A stretch of DNA of 17,781 nt from Thalassospira sp. UBA1131 (GCF_002311515.1 NZ_DCAO01000038.1:12792-30572); one strand, 5' to 3'; positions 6,368-13,598 are shown, counted from the stretch's first letter. Notes: generated by a model from the sequence alone, not told the origin. A program made the numbers and translations.

Positions 6368-7309
6368 ATGGGAAAACAGCGGTGTCCATCATTGCGGTTT
6401 TCCGAACTTACAGTTTCTCAATACGCCAATCGCCTCCTTGCGATGCTGGTTTTGGTCTGTGCGCTGATCACGGCTTTAGGTAATCTTCGCGCCCAGACAC
6501 TCACTGACGAAAAAGCTCCAGAAAACTCCACGTTTGATGGCACCTACATCATCCATCTGTCTGAAAGTACGCGGGTTCAGTCATCGGGCCGGCCGGAGCC
6601 AGGCTACTTCGATACGCTTGCCATCGAACTGTTTACCAAGGCCGGTTTGGCTGTTGAAATCGTTCCGCAAATGCCCTGGAAACGGCAGATGGAATTGGCC
6701 GGACGCGAAGTCGGCCACGTGATTTACCCCACCACCCGGATTGATCACCGCGAAGATGTTTTCCAATGGGTGGGGCCGGTCAGCCGGACCTTCTGGAACC
6801 TGTTTGGCTTTGTCGATACCGGTTGGTCGGACATGGCGTTTGACACACTTTTGCGCGATGCCCGGATCGGGGTTCTGATGGGATCGGCGCGTGAAGGATA
6901 TCTTCGTGATCGCGGGGCGAAACAACTGGTTATGGTGCCGCGTGAAGAACTTCTGTTGCCGATGATGATGGCTGATCGCGTCGATCTGATTGCCATCGGT
7001 GGCAATATCCTGCGCCATTATCTTGATAAGGTCCGTGCCGAATATCCCGAAGTCAGCATTCCTGATGTGACTGGTATCAAGCCCTATCGCACCTGTTATC
7101 TCTATATCGCGATCAGTGGTGATGTGCCGCAAAGCGATATCACAAGGCTGCAAACCCAGCTTGATCGCTTCAAAACCAACGGCTTTTTTGTTGAAAACCG
7201 CCGGATGCACGGGCTTTCGACCAATCTCGACAGTGCGTTTCTCAAGGCGATGCTTGATCTTGATAATAACGGGGTCACCTGTGTCGATCTGACCGACGTC
7301 GACACCTGA
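6368..7309 (+). CDS. Periplasmic solute-binding protein (SBP_bac_3-like)
   Basis: 313 aa. A hydrophobic segment at about residues 22-40 (RLLAMLVLVCALITALGNL) followed by RAQ suggests a signal peptide cleaved near residue 42. The mature part resembles family-3 extracellular solute-binding proteins of the orphan type: GYFDTLAIELFTKAGL (lobe I), PWKRQMELAGREVGHVIYPTTR, the FQWVGPVSR hinge-side motif, then a second lobe ending GLSTNLDSAF. No permease or ATPase gene is adjacent, so it may serve a distant transporter or act as a sensor ligand-binder; the ligand is unknown. The start follows the dnaQ stop after one base, with AGAGG 7 nt upstream inside dnaQ. It is followed by a 228-nt spacer with nested inverted repeats. 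It is not part of the commonly conserved origin neighbourhood, so it may be a lineage-specific insertion. Confidence 0.78.
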   Translation: MGKQRCPSLRFSELTVSQYANRLLAMLVLVCALITALGNLRAQTLTDEKAPENSTFDGTYIIHLSESTRVQSSGRPEPGYFDTLAIELFTKAGLAVEIVPQMPWKRQMELAGREVGHVIYPTTRIDHREDVFQWVGPVSRTFWNLFGFVDTGWSDMAFDTLLRDARIGVLMGSAREGYLRDRGAKQLVMVPREELLLPMMMADRVDLIAIGGNILRHYLDKVRAEYPEVSIPDVTGIKPYRTCYLYIAISGDVPQSDITRLQTQLDRFKTNGFFVENRRMHGLSTNLDSAFLKAMLDLDNNGVTCVDLTDVDT

Positions 7310-7324
7310 AACACAATCCCGTCG

Positions 7325-7455
7325 GGTCACCTTTCCCGGTCTGGCCTGCTTTTCCTGCAAACATATTGTTGCCGTGACGGGGAAATGCGCGACGGGCGCG
7401 GTTGCGCGAAAAGCAATGACACGGCAATATGCCGCGAACATTCCTTTGGGTGACC
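7325..7455. repeat. Nested inverted repeats in spacer upstream of the Smr gene
   Basis: Three concentric pairings fall in one spacer. Outer: GGTCACC (7325-7331) with GGTGACC (7449-7455). Middle: ATATTG + CCGTG (7363-7368, 7372-7376) with CACGGCAATAT (7420-7430), leaving a TTG bulge; TTGCCGTG with CACGGCAA is an alternative register. Inner: GCGCGAC (7387-7393) with GTTGCGC (7401-7407), seven pairs including one G-U, around a 7-nt loop. The helices are closed but far apart, so the fold is plausible rather than proven. It ends about 80 nt before the Smr start and has no T-tract, so it is not a simple terminator. It could be a cis-regulatory RNA, a small RNA or protein-binding DNA. Confidence 0.45.
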
Positions 7456-7537
7456 GGGCTGTTGCAAACAGGTGATATCGAATGGACGATAAAGCCTTGC
7501 GTATATGGACCGCGCCGCTTGCATATTGTCTTGGTCG

Positions 7538-8185
7538 ATGAGTCAGAAGAAACCAAATAAGCGACGCCGCACCGTCACGGATGACGAAAAGACCCTGTGG
7601 GAGGTCTTTACCCGTGACGTCAAACCTTTGCGCAAGAAAAGGCGCAAGGCCGGTGATGACGTGGTCGCGTCTGATGATGACATCCACACCAGCGATACCG
7701 CGATTACCCTGCCTGACAATCTTGGCGAAAAGCTTGAACAGTCCGAACAAAGCCGGGCTGCGCGCAATTTGCCCTCGGCCCGTCATGCTGATCGTGGCCC
7801 AAAGATCAAAAAACAGAACCTTTCCGAACTGAAACCCGGTGTCACCGACGGGATTGATCGATCGACCGCCAACAAATTCCAGAAGGGCAAGATGTCGATT
7901 GACGGGCGCATTGACCTGCATGGCATGACCCAGGAAGTCGCCCATAATGCGCTCAATGCCTTTATCGAGGATAGCTGGCGGGCCGGAAAACGTTGCGTTC
8001 TCGTAATCACCGGCAAGGGATCGCGGGCTGATGAATATGGCCGTACCGGTCTTTTGCGCGAACGCACCCCGCAATGGCTGAGTGCGCCAAACCTGCGCAA
8101 TCGCATCCTTGCTATCCATCAGGCCCAGATCCAGCACGGTGGCGCCGGGGCCTTTTATGTCTTGTTGAAACGGAGACGCCCGTGA
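7538..8185 (+). CDS. Smr-domain protein
   Basis: 215 aa. The first 115 residues are charged and poorly ordered-looking (MSQKKPNKRRRT, LRKKRRK, acidic DDD stretch). The C-terminal Smr domain runs from about residue 123 to the end: IDLHGMT (126-132) holds the conserved LHG, and VITGKGS (156-162) the GKG loop; GGAGAFYVLLKRR closes it. Smr domains are found in MutS2 and in stand-alone nickases or RNA endonucleases; the stand-alone alphaproteobacterial type has no settled role. An in-frame ATG at 7505 would add 11 residues; neither start has a clear Shine-Dalgarno sequence, and I chose the one giving the basic MSQKK start. The stop overlaps the next gene's GTG by 4 bp. Smr followed directly by an XRE regulator is a pairing also known in Rhizobiales near the origin. 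Confidence 0.87.
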   Translation: MSQKKPNKRRRTVTDDEKTLWEVFTRDVKPLRKKRRKAGDDVVASDDDIHTSDTAITLPDNLGEKLEQSEQSRAARNLPSARHADRGPKIKKQNLSELKPGVTDGIDRSTANKFQKGKMSIDGRIDLHGMTQEVAHNALNAFIEDSWRAGKRCVLVITGKGSRADEYGRTGLLRERTPQWLSAPNLRNRILAIHQAQIQHGGAGAFYVLLKRRRP

Positions 8186-8547
8186 CACCTTTTGGCAATC
8201 GCATCCGGGAACTCCGCGCGCGCAACAACGTGACGCTGACCGATATGGCAACCGCCTTGCAGCTGTCACCGGCCTATCTGTCCGCGCTTGAACACGGTCA
8301 TCGCGGGCGGCCCAGCCCCGGCCTGGTGCAGCAAATCTGCGGTTATTTCAATCTGGTCTGGGACGAGGTCGATGACGTCAAACGTCTGGCCCAGCTCTCG
8401 CACCCGAAAATCACCGTCGATACCGCCGGACTGGAACCCCAAGCCACCGAACTGGCCAACCTGCTGTCAGAACGCATCGCTGGCCTGAGCGAGGATCAGC
8501 TTAACCGGATGCTTGAAATTGTGCGCGAACAGCATCGCTCTTCGTGA
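8182..8547 (+). CDS. XRE-family helix-turn-helix regulator
   Basis: 121 aa from a GTG start. The helix-turn-helix lies at residues 6-40: NRIRELRARNNVTLTDMATALQLSPAYLSALEHG, with the S-P-A-Y-L-S recognition helix typical of Cro/CI-type proteins. A C-terminal helical region (LSEDQLNRMLEIVREQ) may dimerise. The GTG sits in GTGA, which is also the Smr stop, and GGAG lies 6 nt upstream, so translation is probably coupled to the Smr gene. A longer reading frame extends upstream to 8074, but it lies entirely in the Smr domain and is out of its frame, so I reject that start. Targets are unknown. The 22-bp palindrome at 8688-8709, 140 bp downstream, is an obvious candidate only by proximity. Confidence 0.88.
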   Translation: MTPFGNRIRELRARNNVTLTDMATALQLSPAYLSALEHGHRGRPSPGLVQQICGYFNLVWDEVDDVKRLAQLSHPKITVDTAGLEPQATELANLLSERIAGLSEDQLNRMLEIVREQHRSS

Positions 8548-8687
8548 AACAGGATTTCCTGAATGACTTTTAAGTTGAAACGTAGCCATTGAATTTAATC
8601 CAAGGGTTACAATATCCAAATGTGCCGTGCAGATTATTTTGCGCCGCACAAAGTCCAGGCGCGTCACCACACCAATAATAAAAGGCA

Positions 8688-8709
8688 ATTGATACGATAT
8701 CGTATCAAT
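8688..8709. promoter_or_regulatory. Perfect 22-bp palindrome, candidate operator upstream of the chemoreceptor
   Basis: The half-site ATTGATACGAT is followed immediately by its exact reverse complement, with no central gap. It ends 76 bp before the chemoreceptor ATG and abuts TATAAA (8709-8714), so it could overlap a core promoter. A 22-bp perfect dyad is very unlikely by chance and is the size bound by a dimeric repressor. The protein that binds it is not known from sequence. Confidence 0.72.
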
Positions 8710-8785
8710 ATAAAACCTGCGCGCCCCGGGAGTTGGAAGAACGCATATTTGGCGGCCTCGCATTCCACAATGCACGGGGCTTTAC

Positions 8786-10843
8786 ATGTTTGCGAATATT
8801 CAGATTGGCAAGAAACTTGCGATTTCCCTGATCCCACCTTTGTTGGGACTTGTTGTTCTGTCCGGCGTCATAATTTCCGACCGTTATCGGGAAATGGATG
8901 AACTTGGCAAAATTGGCGGCTTGACCGAACTTGCGGTTCAGATCGGTGCAACCGTACACGAATTGCAAAAGGAACGGGGCGCATCGGCGGGCTTTATCGG
9001 CTCCAAAGGTGAACAGTTCGGACCGCAACTTGCCGATCAGCGCAACTTGTCCGATGCCCGCATTCAGTCTTTGCGCAATGCGTTAAACGACTTTGATCTA
9101 TCCGCCTATGACCCGGGTCTGGCAGAGCAGGTTGGCGTCTTTGTTGGGCTGCTTGATACCGTGCCCCAAACACGCGCCAAGGTCTATGCGCTGGATATCG
9201 AACTTGGCGAGGCGGTTCGCTTCTATACCTCAATCATTTCCGGCATGCTCTCGACCGTCAATGTCATGAGCACAATCAGCAACGATCCCGAACTGGTCCG
9301 CTCGATCGCTGCCTTTAATGATTTCATGCAGGCCAAGGAACGTGGCGGGCTTGAGCGCGCCACAGGTGCGGCCGGGTTTGGCATGGGCAAGTTCGAACCC
9401 AACCTTTATCGTCGATTTGTCGAGCTGATCACCCTTCAAAACGCTTATCTCTCTGTGTTCGAGGAAATGGCCGCACCAGAGATCAGGGAATTTTACGACC
9501 GCGCGATGCAGGACCCGGCGGTTGAGGCGGTCAACAAGCTGCGTGATGTGGCGCTCAGTTACCCGGTAACCGGAACCACCAATGGCATTGCGGGGACAGA
9601 CTGGTTTGCGACCATCACGGTAAAGATTAATATTTACAAGATGATAGAAGACCATATTGCCCAAAGCCTGGTCACCCTCTCGGCGCAAAAGCTCTCTGAA
9701 GCGCAGCTTTATTTTTATGGCACATTGGCCGGTTTGCTGATCATTATCGCACTTGCATGCACATTGGTTGTCATCGTTGGTCGCGATATTTCTGCACCGA
9801 TCCGCGCCATGACCAAAACCATGAGCGATCTGACCGCAGGTGACCTGTCGGTCAAGGTATCCGGGGCCGCGCGCGGGGATGAGGTCGGGGCCATGGCCCG
9901 TTCAGTGCAGTTTTTCCGCGACAGCCTTGTCGAGAACAGGGAAATGGCTGCCCAAAGTGAAAAGGAACAGGCCGCCCGATTTGCCCGTGCCGAAAAAGTC
10001 AGCCGGCTGGCCGAACGATTTGAGGCGAGGATCAACGCCTTGCTGGGTGATATCGGCCAGTCGACTGATGGTTTGCGCACCACGTCTTCAAACATGACAT
10101 CGGCCATCGATGAGACCCGCGAAAAGGCTCGCCTGGTGGCAGACGACGCGAAATCTGCGTCCGAAAATGTGTCCGCGGTTTCCTCGGCAACCGAACAGCT
10201 GGCCAATTCGATCCTTGAGATTTCCCGGCAGATTTCTGCGTCGTCGGATAATGCGACCGCCGCCGCCGACGAGGCCCGCGAGGCCGAAGTCATTGCAACG
10301 GCCCTGAAAGAAGGTGCTGAAAAAATCGGCGAGGTGATCGGTCTGATCCGCGATATTGCCGAACAGACCAATCTTTTGGCGCTTAATGCGACAATCGAAG
10401 CCGCCCGTGCTGGTGAGGCCGGCAAGGGATTTGCCGTGGTCGCCAACGAGGTCAAAAACCTTGCGACCCAGACATCGCGCGCAACCGACGAAATTTCCGA
10501 ACAGATGGGCAATCTGCAGGACGCGACAGAACGCGCGGTTGATGCGTTTTCGCGGATTGGCGAAAAAATCGGCCAGATTGACGCGACCTCGTCCTCATTG
10601 GCAGCCGCGGTCAATGAACAGGAAGCCGCAACCTCGGAAATTGCCAATAATATTGATCGTGCCTCACAAGGCACGACAGAGGTTTCGGGCAATGTTGCCG
10701 CTATTCGCGAGGCAACCGACAATGCTGGCGAGGCCGCCGATCACGTTATCGTCGCCTGTGATCAGGTTGCCAATGTCGCGACCAGCCTGCGCAAGGAAGT
10801 GGCCGATTTCCTTGCGTCCGTGCGCGAGGCCCAGACAGTTTGA
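8786..10843 (+). CDS. Methyl-accepting chemotaxis protein with NIT sensor domain
   Basis: 685 aa membrane chemoreceptor. Layout: TM1 at about residues 11-31 (LAISLIPPLLGLVVLSGVIIS); a periplasmic NIT-type sensor from about 45 to 300, recognised by the HELQKERGASAGF motif (58-70) typical of nitrate/nitrite-sensing domains; TM2 at about 309-332; HAMP at about 333-390 (ISAPIRAMTKTMSDLTAGD, GDEVGAMARSVQFF); then a cytoplasmic coiled-coil signalling domain with the conserved hairpin tip IAEQTNLLALNATIEAARAG (about 523-542) that binds CheA/CheW. The C-terminus lacks a CheR-tethering pentapeptide. The ligand is likely an anion such as nitrate or nitrite by family, but this is not shown. It stands alone between a spacer with a perfect palindrome and the rho leader; no other chemotaxis gene is nearby. 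It has no strong Shine-Dalgarno sequence (ACGGGGC about 6 nt before ATG). Confidence 0.93.
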   Translation: MFANIQIGKKLAISLIPPLLGLVVLSGVIISDRYREMDELGKIGGLTELAVQIGATVHELQKERGASAGFIGSKGEQFGPQLADQRNLSDARIQSLRNALNDFDLSAYDPGLAEQVGVFVGLLDTVPQTRAKVYALDIELGEAVRFYTSIISGMLSTVNVMSTISNDPELVRSIAAFNDFMQAKERGGLERATGAAGFGMGKFEPNLYRRFVELITLQNAYLSVFEEMAAPEIREFYDRAMQDPAVEAVNKLRDVALSYPVTGTTNGIAGTDWFATITVKINIYKMIEDHIAQSLVTLSAQKLSEAQLYFYGTLAGLLIIIALACTLVVIVGRDISAPIRAMTKTMSDLTAGDLSVKVSGAARGDEVGAMARSVQFFRDSLVENREMAAQSEKEQAARFARAEKVSRLAERFEARINALLGDIGQSTDGLRTTSSNMTSAIDETREKARLVADDAKSASENVSAVSSATEQLANSILEISRQISASSDNATAAADEAREAEVIATALKEGAEKIGEVIGLIRDIAEQTNLLALNATIEAARAGEAGKGFAVVANEVKNLATQTSRATDEISEQMGNLQDATERAVDAFSRIGEKIGQIDATSSSLAAAVNEQEAATSEIANNIDRASQGTTEVSGNVAAIREATDNAGEAADHVIVACDQVANVATSLRKEVADFLASVREAQTV

Positions 10844-11196
10844 TGCAAAAGTACAGATGACAAAGGACACGGGATTCTGGCTCAAACCCGTCACGGACCA
10901 GCGGAATGCGGTCGGTTGCCGGGGGCGAGATGTGATATTTTCGTATCAATGGCTGTAAAATTGCCAGGTTCTTTCGAATCACGGTTTGACTATTGCGATT
11001 TTCAAGGGTATCAATCGGGGGTGTTTCGATCCAGAAACATGAAAAGACCTGCCTTTCTTGCAACTCCAAGGTTTCGAACCGTCCGCACGCCCCAGCAAAA
11101 GCCTGAGCGCCTTGCCTGACGGTCAACCGCACATTCTCTTTTCTATCTCCATAAAATCTTCGCCCTTTCGGCAACCACAGATCATTAAACGCACAT
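10844..11196 (+). promoter_or_regulatory. Gene-free region holding the rho leader, with a C-rich, G-poor segment
   Basis: 353 nt between the chemoreceptor and rho, without a credible gene. No strong terminator follows the chemoreceptor: an ACGGG/CCCGT pairing near 10870 has no T-tract. The last 86 nt (11111-11196) contain 29 C and 10 G by my count, with several YC dinucleotides (TCTCTTTTCTATCTCC), the composition of a Rho utilisation site. rho mRNA is autoregulated by Rho-dependent termination in its leader in enteric bacteria; the same here is inference. There is no clear Shine-Dalgarno sequence before the rho ATG. GTATCAAT occurs at 10943-10950 and 11008-11015, and is also the right arm end of the palindrome at 8688-8709. 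Confidence 0.4.
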
Positions 11197-12462
11197 ATGC
11201 ATCTTCAGGACCTTAAAAAGAAATCTCCGACCGAGCTGCTTGCTCTGTCTGATGAACTCGAAATCGAAAACGCCAGCACGCTCCGCAAGCAGGAGCTGAT
11301 GTTCGCGATCCTCAAGCAGTTGGCCGAGAATGACCACGCCATCTTTGGCGAAGGTGTTCTTGAAGTTCTGCCCGATGGTTTCGGCTTCCTGCGCAGCCCC
11401 GAGGCAAACTACCTTGCCGGCCCTGACGACATTTATGTCAGTCCGAGCCAGGTGCGGCGTTTTAGCTTGCGAACTGGCGACACCGTTGAAGGCCAGATCC
11501 GCTCGCCGAAAGAAGGCGAACGGTATTTCGCCCTACTCAAGGTCGACAAGGTCAATTTCGATGCGCCGGAAAAAGTCCGTCAGCGCGTTAATTTCGATAA
11601 CCTGACCCCGCTCTATCCTGATGAGCCGCTCAAGATGGAGCGTCAATCCGACCAGGAAGGGGCCAACAAGGACACCACCAACCGCGTGATCGAACTGGTT
11701 TCGCCGCTTGGTAAAGGTCAGCGTGCCCTGATCGTCGCACCGCCGCGCACCGGTAAAACCGTGATGCTGCAAAACATTGCGCACGCGATCGAGGAAAACC
11801 ACCCGGAAGCCTATCTGATCGTTCTTCTGATTGATGAACGTCCGGAAGAAGTGACCGACATGGACCGTTCGGTGAAGGGCGAAGTCATTTCCTCGACCTT
11901 CGATGAACCGGCCCAGCGTCACGTTCAGGTCACTGAAATGGTTCTGGAAAAGGCCAAACGTCTGGTCGAACACAAGCATGATGTTGTCATCCTGCTGGAC
12001 TCGATCACCCGTCTGGCACGTGCTTACAACACCGTGGTGCCGAGCTCGGGCAAGGTCCTGACCGGTGGTGTCGATGCCAACGCGCTGCAACGTCCGAAGC
12101 GTTTCTTCGGTGCGGCCCGTAACATCGAAGAGGGTGGCTCTTTGACCATCATCGCGACCGCCCTGATCGATACCGGTTCGCGCATGGACGAGGTCATCTT
12201 TGAAGAATTCAAGGGGACCGGTAACTCCGAGCTTATCCTGGATCGCAAACTGTCTGACAAACGTATCTTCCCGGCGATTGATATCCTCAAATCGGGTACC
12301 CGTAAGGAAGAGCTTCTGGTCGACAAGAGCGTTCTGTCCAAGATGTGGGTGCTGCGTCGTATCCTCAACCCGATGGGCCCGCAGGACGCGATGGAATTCC
12401 TGCTTGGCAAGCTCAAGGGCACCAAGAACAACGACGACTTCTTCGATTCCATGAACGGCTGA
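11197..12462 (+). CDS. rho: Transcription termination factor Rho
   Basis: 421 aa, normal for the hexameric RNA helicase Rho. The N-terminal helical domain starts MHLQDLKKKSPTELLALSDELEIENAS and is followed by the cold-shock-like primary RNA-binding domain with DGFGFLR (60-66). The ATPase core has Walker A APPRTGKT (181-188), catalytic-Glu loop LLIDERPEEVTDM (210-222), Walker B VVILLDS (263-269), the Q-loop TGGVDANAL (289-297) and the R-loop region FKGTGNSELILDR. No acidic or Arg-rich insertion of the kind seen in some phyla. The long leader has a rut-like composition and the gene ends in an intrinsic terminator at 12507-12535. In many alphaproteobacteria rho lies close to hemE/hemH or to mnmE-mnmG-parAB; here neither flank matches, so the neighbourhood has been rearranged. 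Confidence 0.98.
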   Translation: MHLQDLKKKSPTELLALSDELEIENASTLRKQELMFAILKQLAENDHAIFGEGVLEVLPDGFGFLRSPEANYLAGPDDIYVSPSQVRRFSLRTGDTVEGQIRSPKEGERYFALLKVDKVNFDAPEKVRQRVNFDNLTPLYPDEPLKMERQSDQEGANKDTTNRVIELVSPLGKGQRALIVAPPRTGKTVMLQNIAHAIEENHPEAYLIVLLIDERPEEVTDMDRSVKGEVISSTFDEPAQRHVQVTEMVLEKAKRLVEHKHDVVILLDSITRLARAYNTVVPSSGKVLTGGVDANALQRPKRFFGAARNIEEGGSLTIIATALIDTGSRMDEVIFEEFKGTGNSELILDRKLSDKRIFPAIDILKSGTRKEELLVDKSVLSKMWVLRRILNPMGPQDAMEFLLGKLKGTKNNDDFFDSMNG

Positions 12463-12469
12463 TGCCGAA

Positions 12470-12486
12470 CGGGCCTGATGGGCCCG
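12470..12486 (+). repeat. Short hairpin just after rho
   Basis: CGGGCC (12470-12475) pairs with GGCCCG (12481-12486) around a 5-nt loop, starting 7 nt after the rho stop codon. It has no T-tract; it may stabilise the mRNA 3' end or act with the terminator that follows. Confidence 0.5.
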
Positions 12487-12506
12487 GTCTACTGGATCGT
12501 AAGAAC

Positions 12507-12535
12507 AAACGGGACCCTTTGTGGTCCCGTTTTTT
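12507..12535 (+). terminator. Intrinsic terminator of rho
   Basis: AAACGGGACC (12507-12516) pairs with GGTCCCGTTT (12523-12532) around the 6-nt loop CTTTGT, giving ten pairs with a GC-rich core. The T-run at 12530-12535 follows or overlaps the stem base. The reverse strand has only a weak T-rich tail, so it may serve the convergent gene at 12568-12873 poorly. Confidence 0.92.
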
Positions 12536-12567
12536 ATTTCAATATCGAAATAACCGTTAAACAACCT

Positions 12568-12873
12568 CTATCCAAGAGCCAGTGTCACCTCTGCCAGGCC
12601 GCTCCCCAGTTTCTGCCGATCCACACGGGCATCACCTGGCTCGATGGAAAAATTGTCGTCGCTCAGATGAATGCCGATATGGCAGGTGCCGTAATTGAGC
12701 GTAATCGCCAATGTGTTGGCAGCCGTGATCTCGCACACCACTGTTTCACCGGCTTCAATCCGGTTGGGCGGGGCGCTTTGCCAGCCATCCTTGGGGGCAA
12801 GCGCACTCAGATGCAGCGGGGTCTCAGCGTTTTCATTCCACAAGGTCAGTTTCAGGCGCATTTCCTGTGACAT
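12568..12873 (-). CDS. Hypothetical protein, beta-rich, 101 aa
   Basis: I do not recognise this gene. The product MSQEMRLKLTLWNENAETP... is 101 aa, without signal peptide or membrane segment. Alternating hydrophobic residues (LKLTLWN, TLAITLNYG, CHIGIHLS, AEVTLALG) suggest a small beta-sandwich, perhaps loosely like aegerolysin-type folds, but there is no diagnostic motif. The start at 12873 has GGGAGAGG on the minus strand shortly upstream. An in-frame ATG seven codons earlier (12894) overlaps that purine tract and is less likely. It converges on rho, and its stop lies 33 bp beyond the rho terminator. It is divergent from the alarmone hydrolase gene across about 160 bp. Codon use resembles the neighbours, so it is probably a real gene of unknown role. 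Confidence 0.68.
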   Translation of the reverse strand: MSQEMRLKLTLWNENAETPLHLSALAPKDGWQSAPPNRIEAGETVVCEITAANTLAITLNYGTCHIGIHLSDDNFSIEPGDARVDRQKLGSGLAEVTLALG

Positions 12874-13034
12874 TATTGGCCTCTCCCGGGTCATGGCTTT
12901 GCTGTCAGTCTATCCTGTTTGCCGCTGTTTTTCACGGCTCTGCATGATTTTCATCGGGCGGGACGGATCAAGGCTTGAAACCACGCAAAAGCCGTGGGAC
13001 TCTGGGCAACCCGTTCACGATCATATCGCGCTTG

Positions 13035-13589
13035 ATGCAGCTTCTACTCAAATCCGTTGATTTCGCCGCCCGTGCCCATCGCGACCAGCGTCGCAAAGGC
13101 GCTGCACAGGAACCCTATATCAATCACCCGATTGAGGTTTCCCGCCTGATTGTCGAATGCGAACCGGGGACGGACGAGGATATTCTCTGTGCCGCCGTTC
13201 TGCATGACGTGATCGAGGATTGCGGGGCGACCCGCGATGAAATTGCCGCCTGTTTTAATGATATCATCGCCGATATCGTGCTCGAAGTCAGTGATGACAA
13301 GGCCCTGCCAAGGGACGAGCGCAAGGCAAAGCAGATCGAAACCGCCCCAAGCCTGACCAACGGTGCCAAGCTGGTCCGACTGGCCGACAAGGTCGCCAAT
13401 GTCGGTGCAATGCTGACCGACACACCGGTTGGCTGGGATGAAAGGCAGATACTGGCCTATGTCGACTGGGCCGAAGCCGTCATCGCTCCGTGCCGCGAAG
13501 TGAGCGAAGGCCTTTCAGAGCGCTTTGACGCAATTGCGCGTGATGTGCGGATTTTCCACCAGAGCGAACTGAAAGAGGCAGGGAAATAA
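13035..13589 (+). CDS. HD-domain protein, Mesh1-type (p)ppGpp hydrolase
   Basis: 184 aa, about the length of animal Mesh1 (179). It is an HD-fold phosphohydrolase of the RelA/SpoT hydrolase type without synthetase domain. Visible ligands and motifs: FAARAHRDQRRKG (10-22), YINHP with H31, LHDVIED (56-62; H57, D58, E61, D62) and RLADKVANV with D118 and N122. These match the Mn-binding and catalytic residues of human Mesh1 (H35, H61, D62, E65, D66, D122) with a constant offset of four. Expected activity is removal of the 3'-pyrophosphate from (p)ppGpp; NADPH phosphatase activity is also known for Mesh1. The frame continues upstream to a TTG at 12975 with AAGG before it. I prefer the ATG at 13035 because it matches the family start, but the Shine-Dalgarno sequence is poor. 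No alarmone synthetase is nearby. A perfect hairpin overlaps its stop. Confidence 0.85.
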   Translation: MQLLLKSVDFAARAHRDQRRKGAAQEPYINHPIEVSRLIVECEPGTDEDILCAAVLHDVIEDCGATRDEIAACFNDIIADIVLEVSDDKALPRDERKAKQIETAPSLTNGAKLVRLADKVANVGAMLTDTPVGWDERQILAYVDWAEAVIAPCREVSEGLSERFDAIARDVRIFHQSELKEAGK

Positions 13590-13598
13590 CCCTGCCTC
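13575..13598. terminator. Perfect 9-bp hairpin between convergent genes, possible bidirectional terminator
   Basis: GAGGCAGGG (13575-13583) pairs with CCCTGCCTC (13590-13598). The 6-nt loop AAATAA contains the stop codon of the HD gene. There is no T-run on the plus strand and only TTTC on the minus side, so it is a weak intrinsic terminator or an mRNA 3'-end stabiliser. It lies between the ends of the HD gene and the oncoming oxidoreductase gene. Confidence 0.6.

Noticed and set aside
8074..8181. Longer start for the XRE regulator at 8074
   Set aside because: The extension is entirely within the Smr-domain coding sequence in another frame; the GTG at 8182 has GGAG at good spacing and gives the family start.
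6581..8269. 562-codon minus-strand open frame across the solute-binding, Smr and XRE genes
   Set aside because: Unusually long, but it is antisense to three recognisable genes and crosses their spacer, with no recognisable domain or good start signal. Treated as a chance shadow frame.
9715..10722. 335-codon minus-strand frame rich in Ser and Ala
   Set aside because: Antisense to the chemoreceptor signalling domain; its low-complexity composition mirrors the coiled-coil codons on the other strand.
10869..10893. ACGGG/CCCGT hairpin after the chemoreceptor as a terminator
   Set aside because: Five-pair stem, long loop and no T-run.
11533..12564. 343-codon minus-strand frame opposite rho
   Set aside because: Antisense to the highly conserved rho ATPase core, and it crosses the rho terminator.
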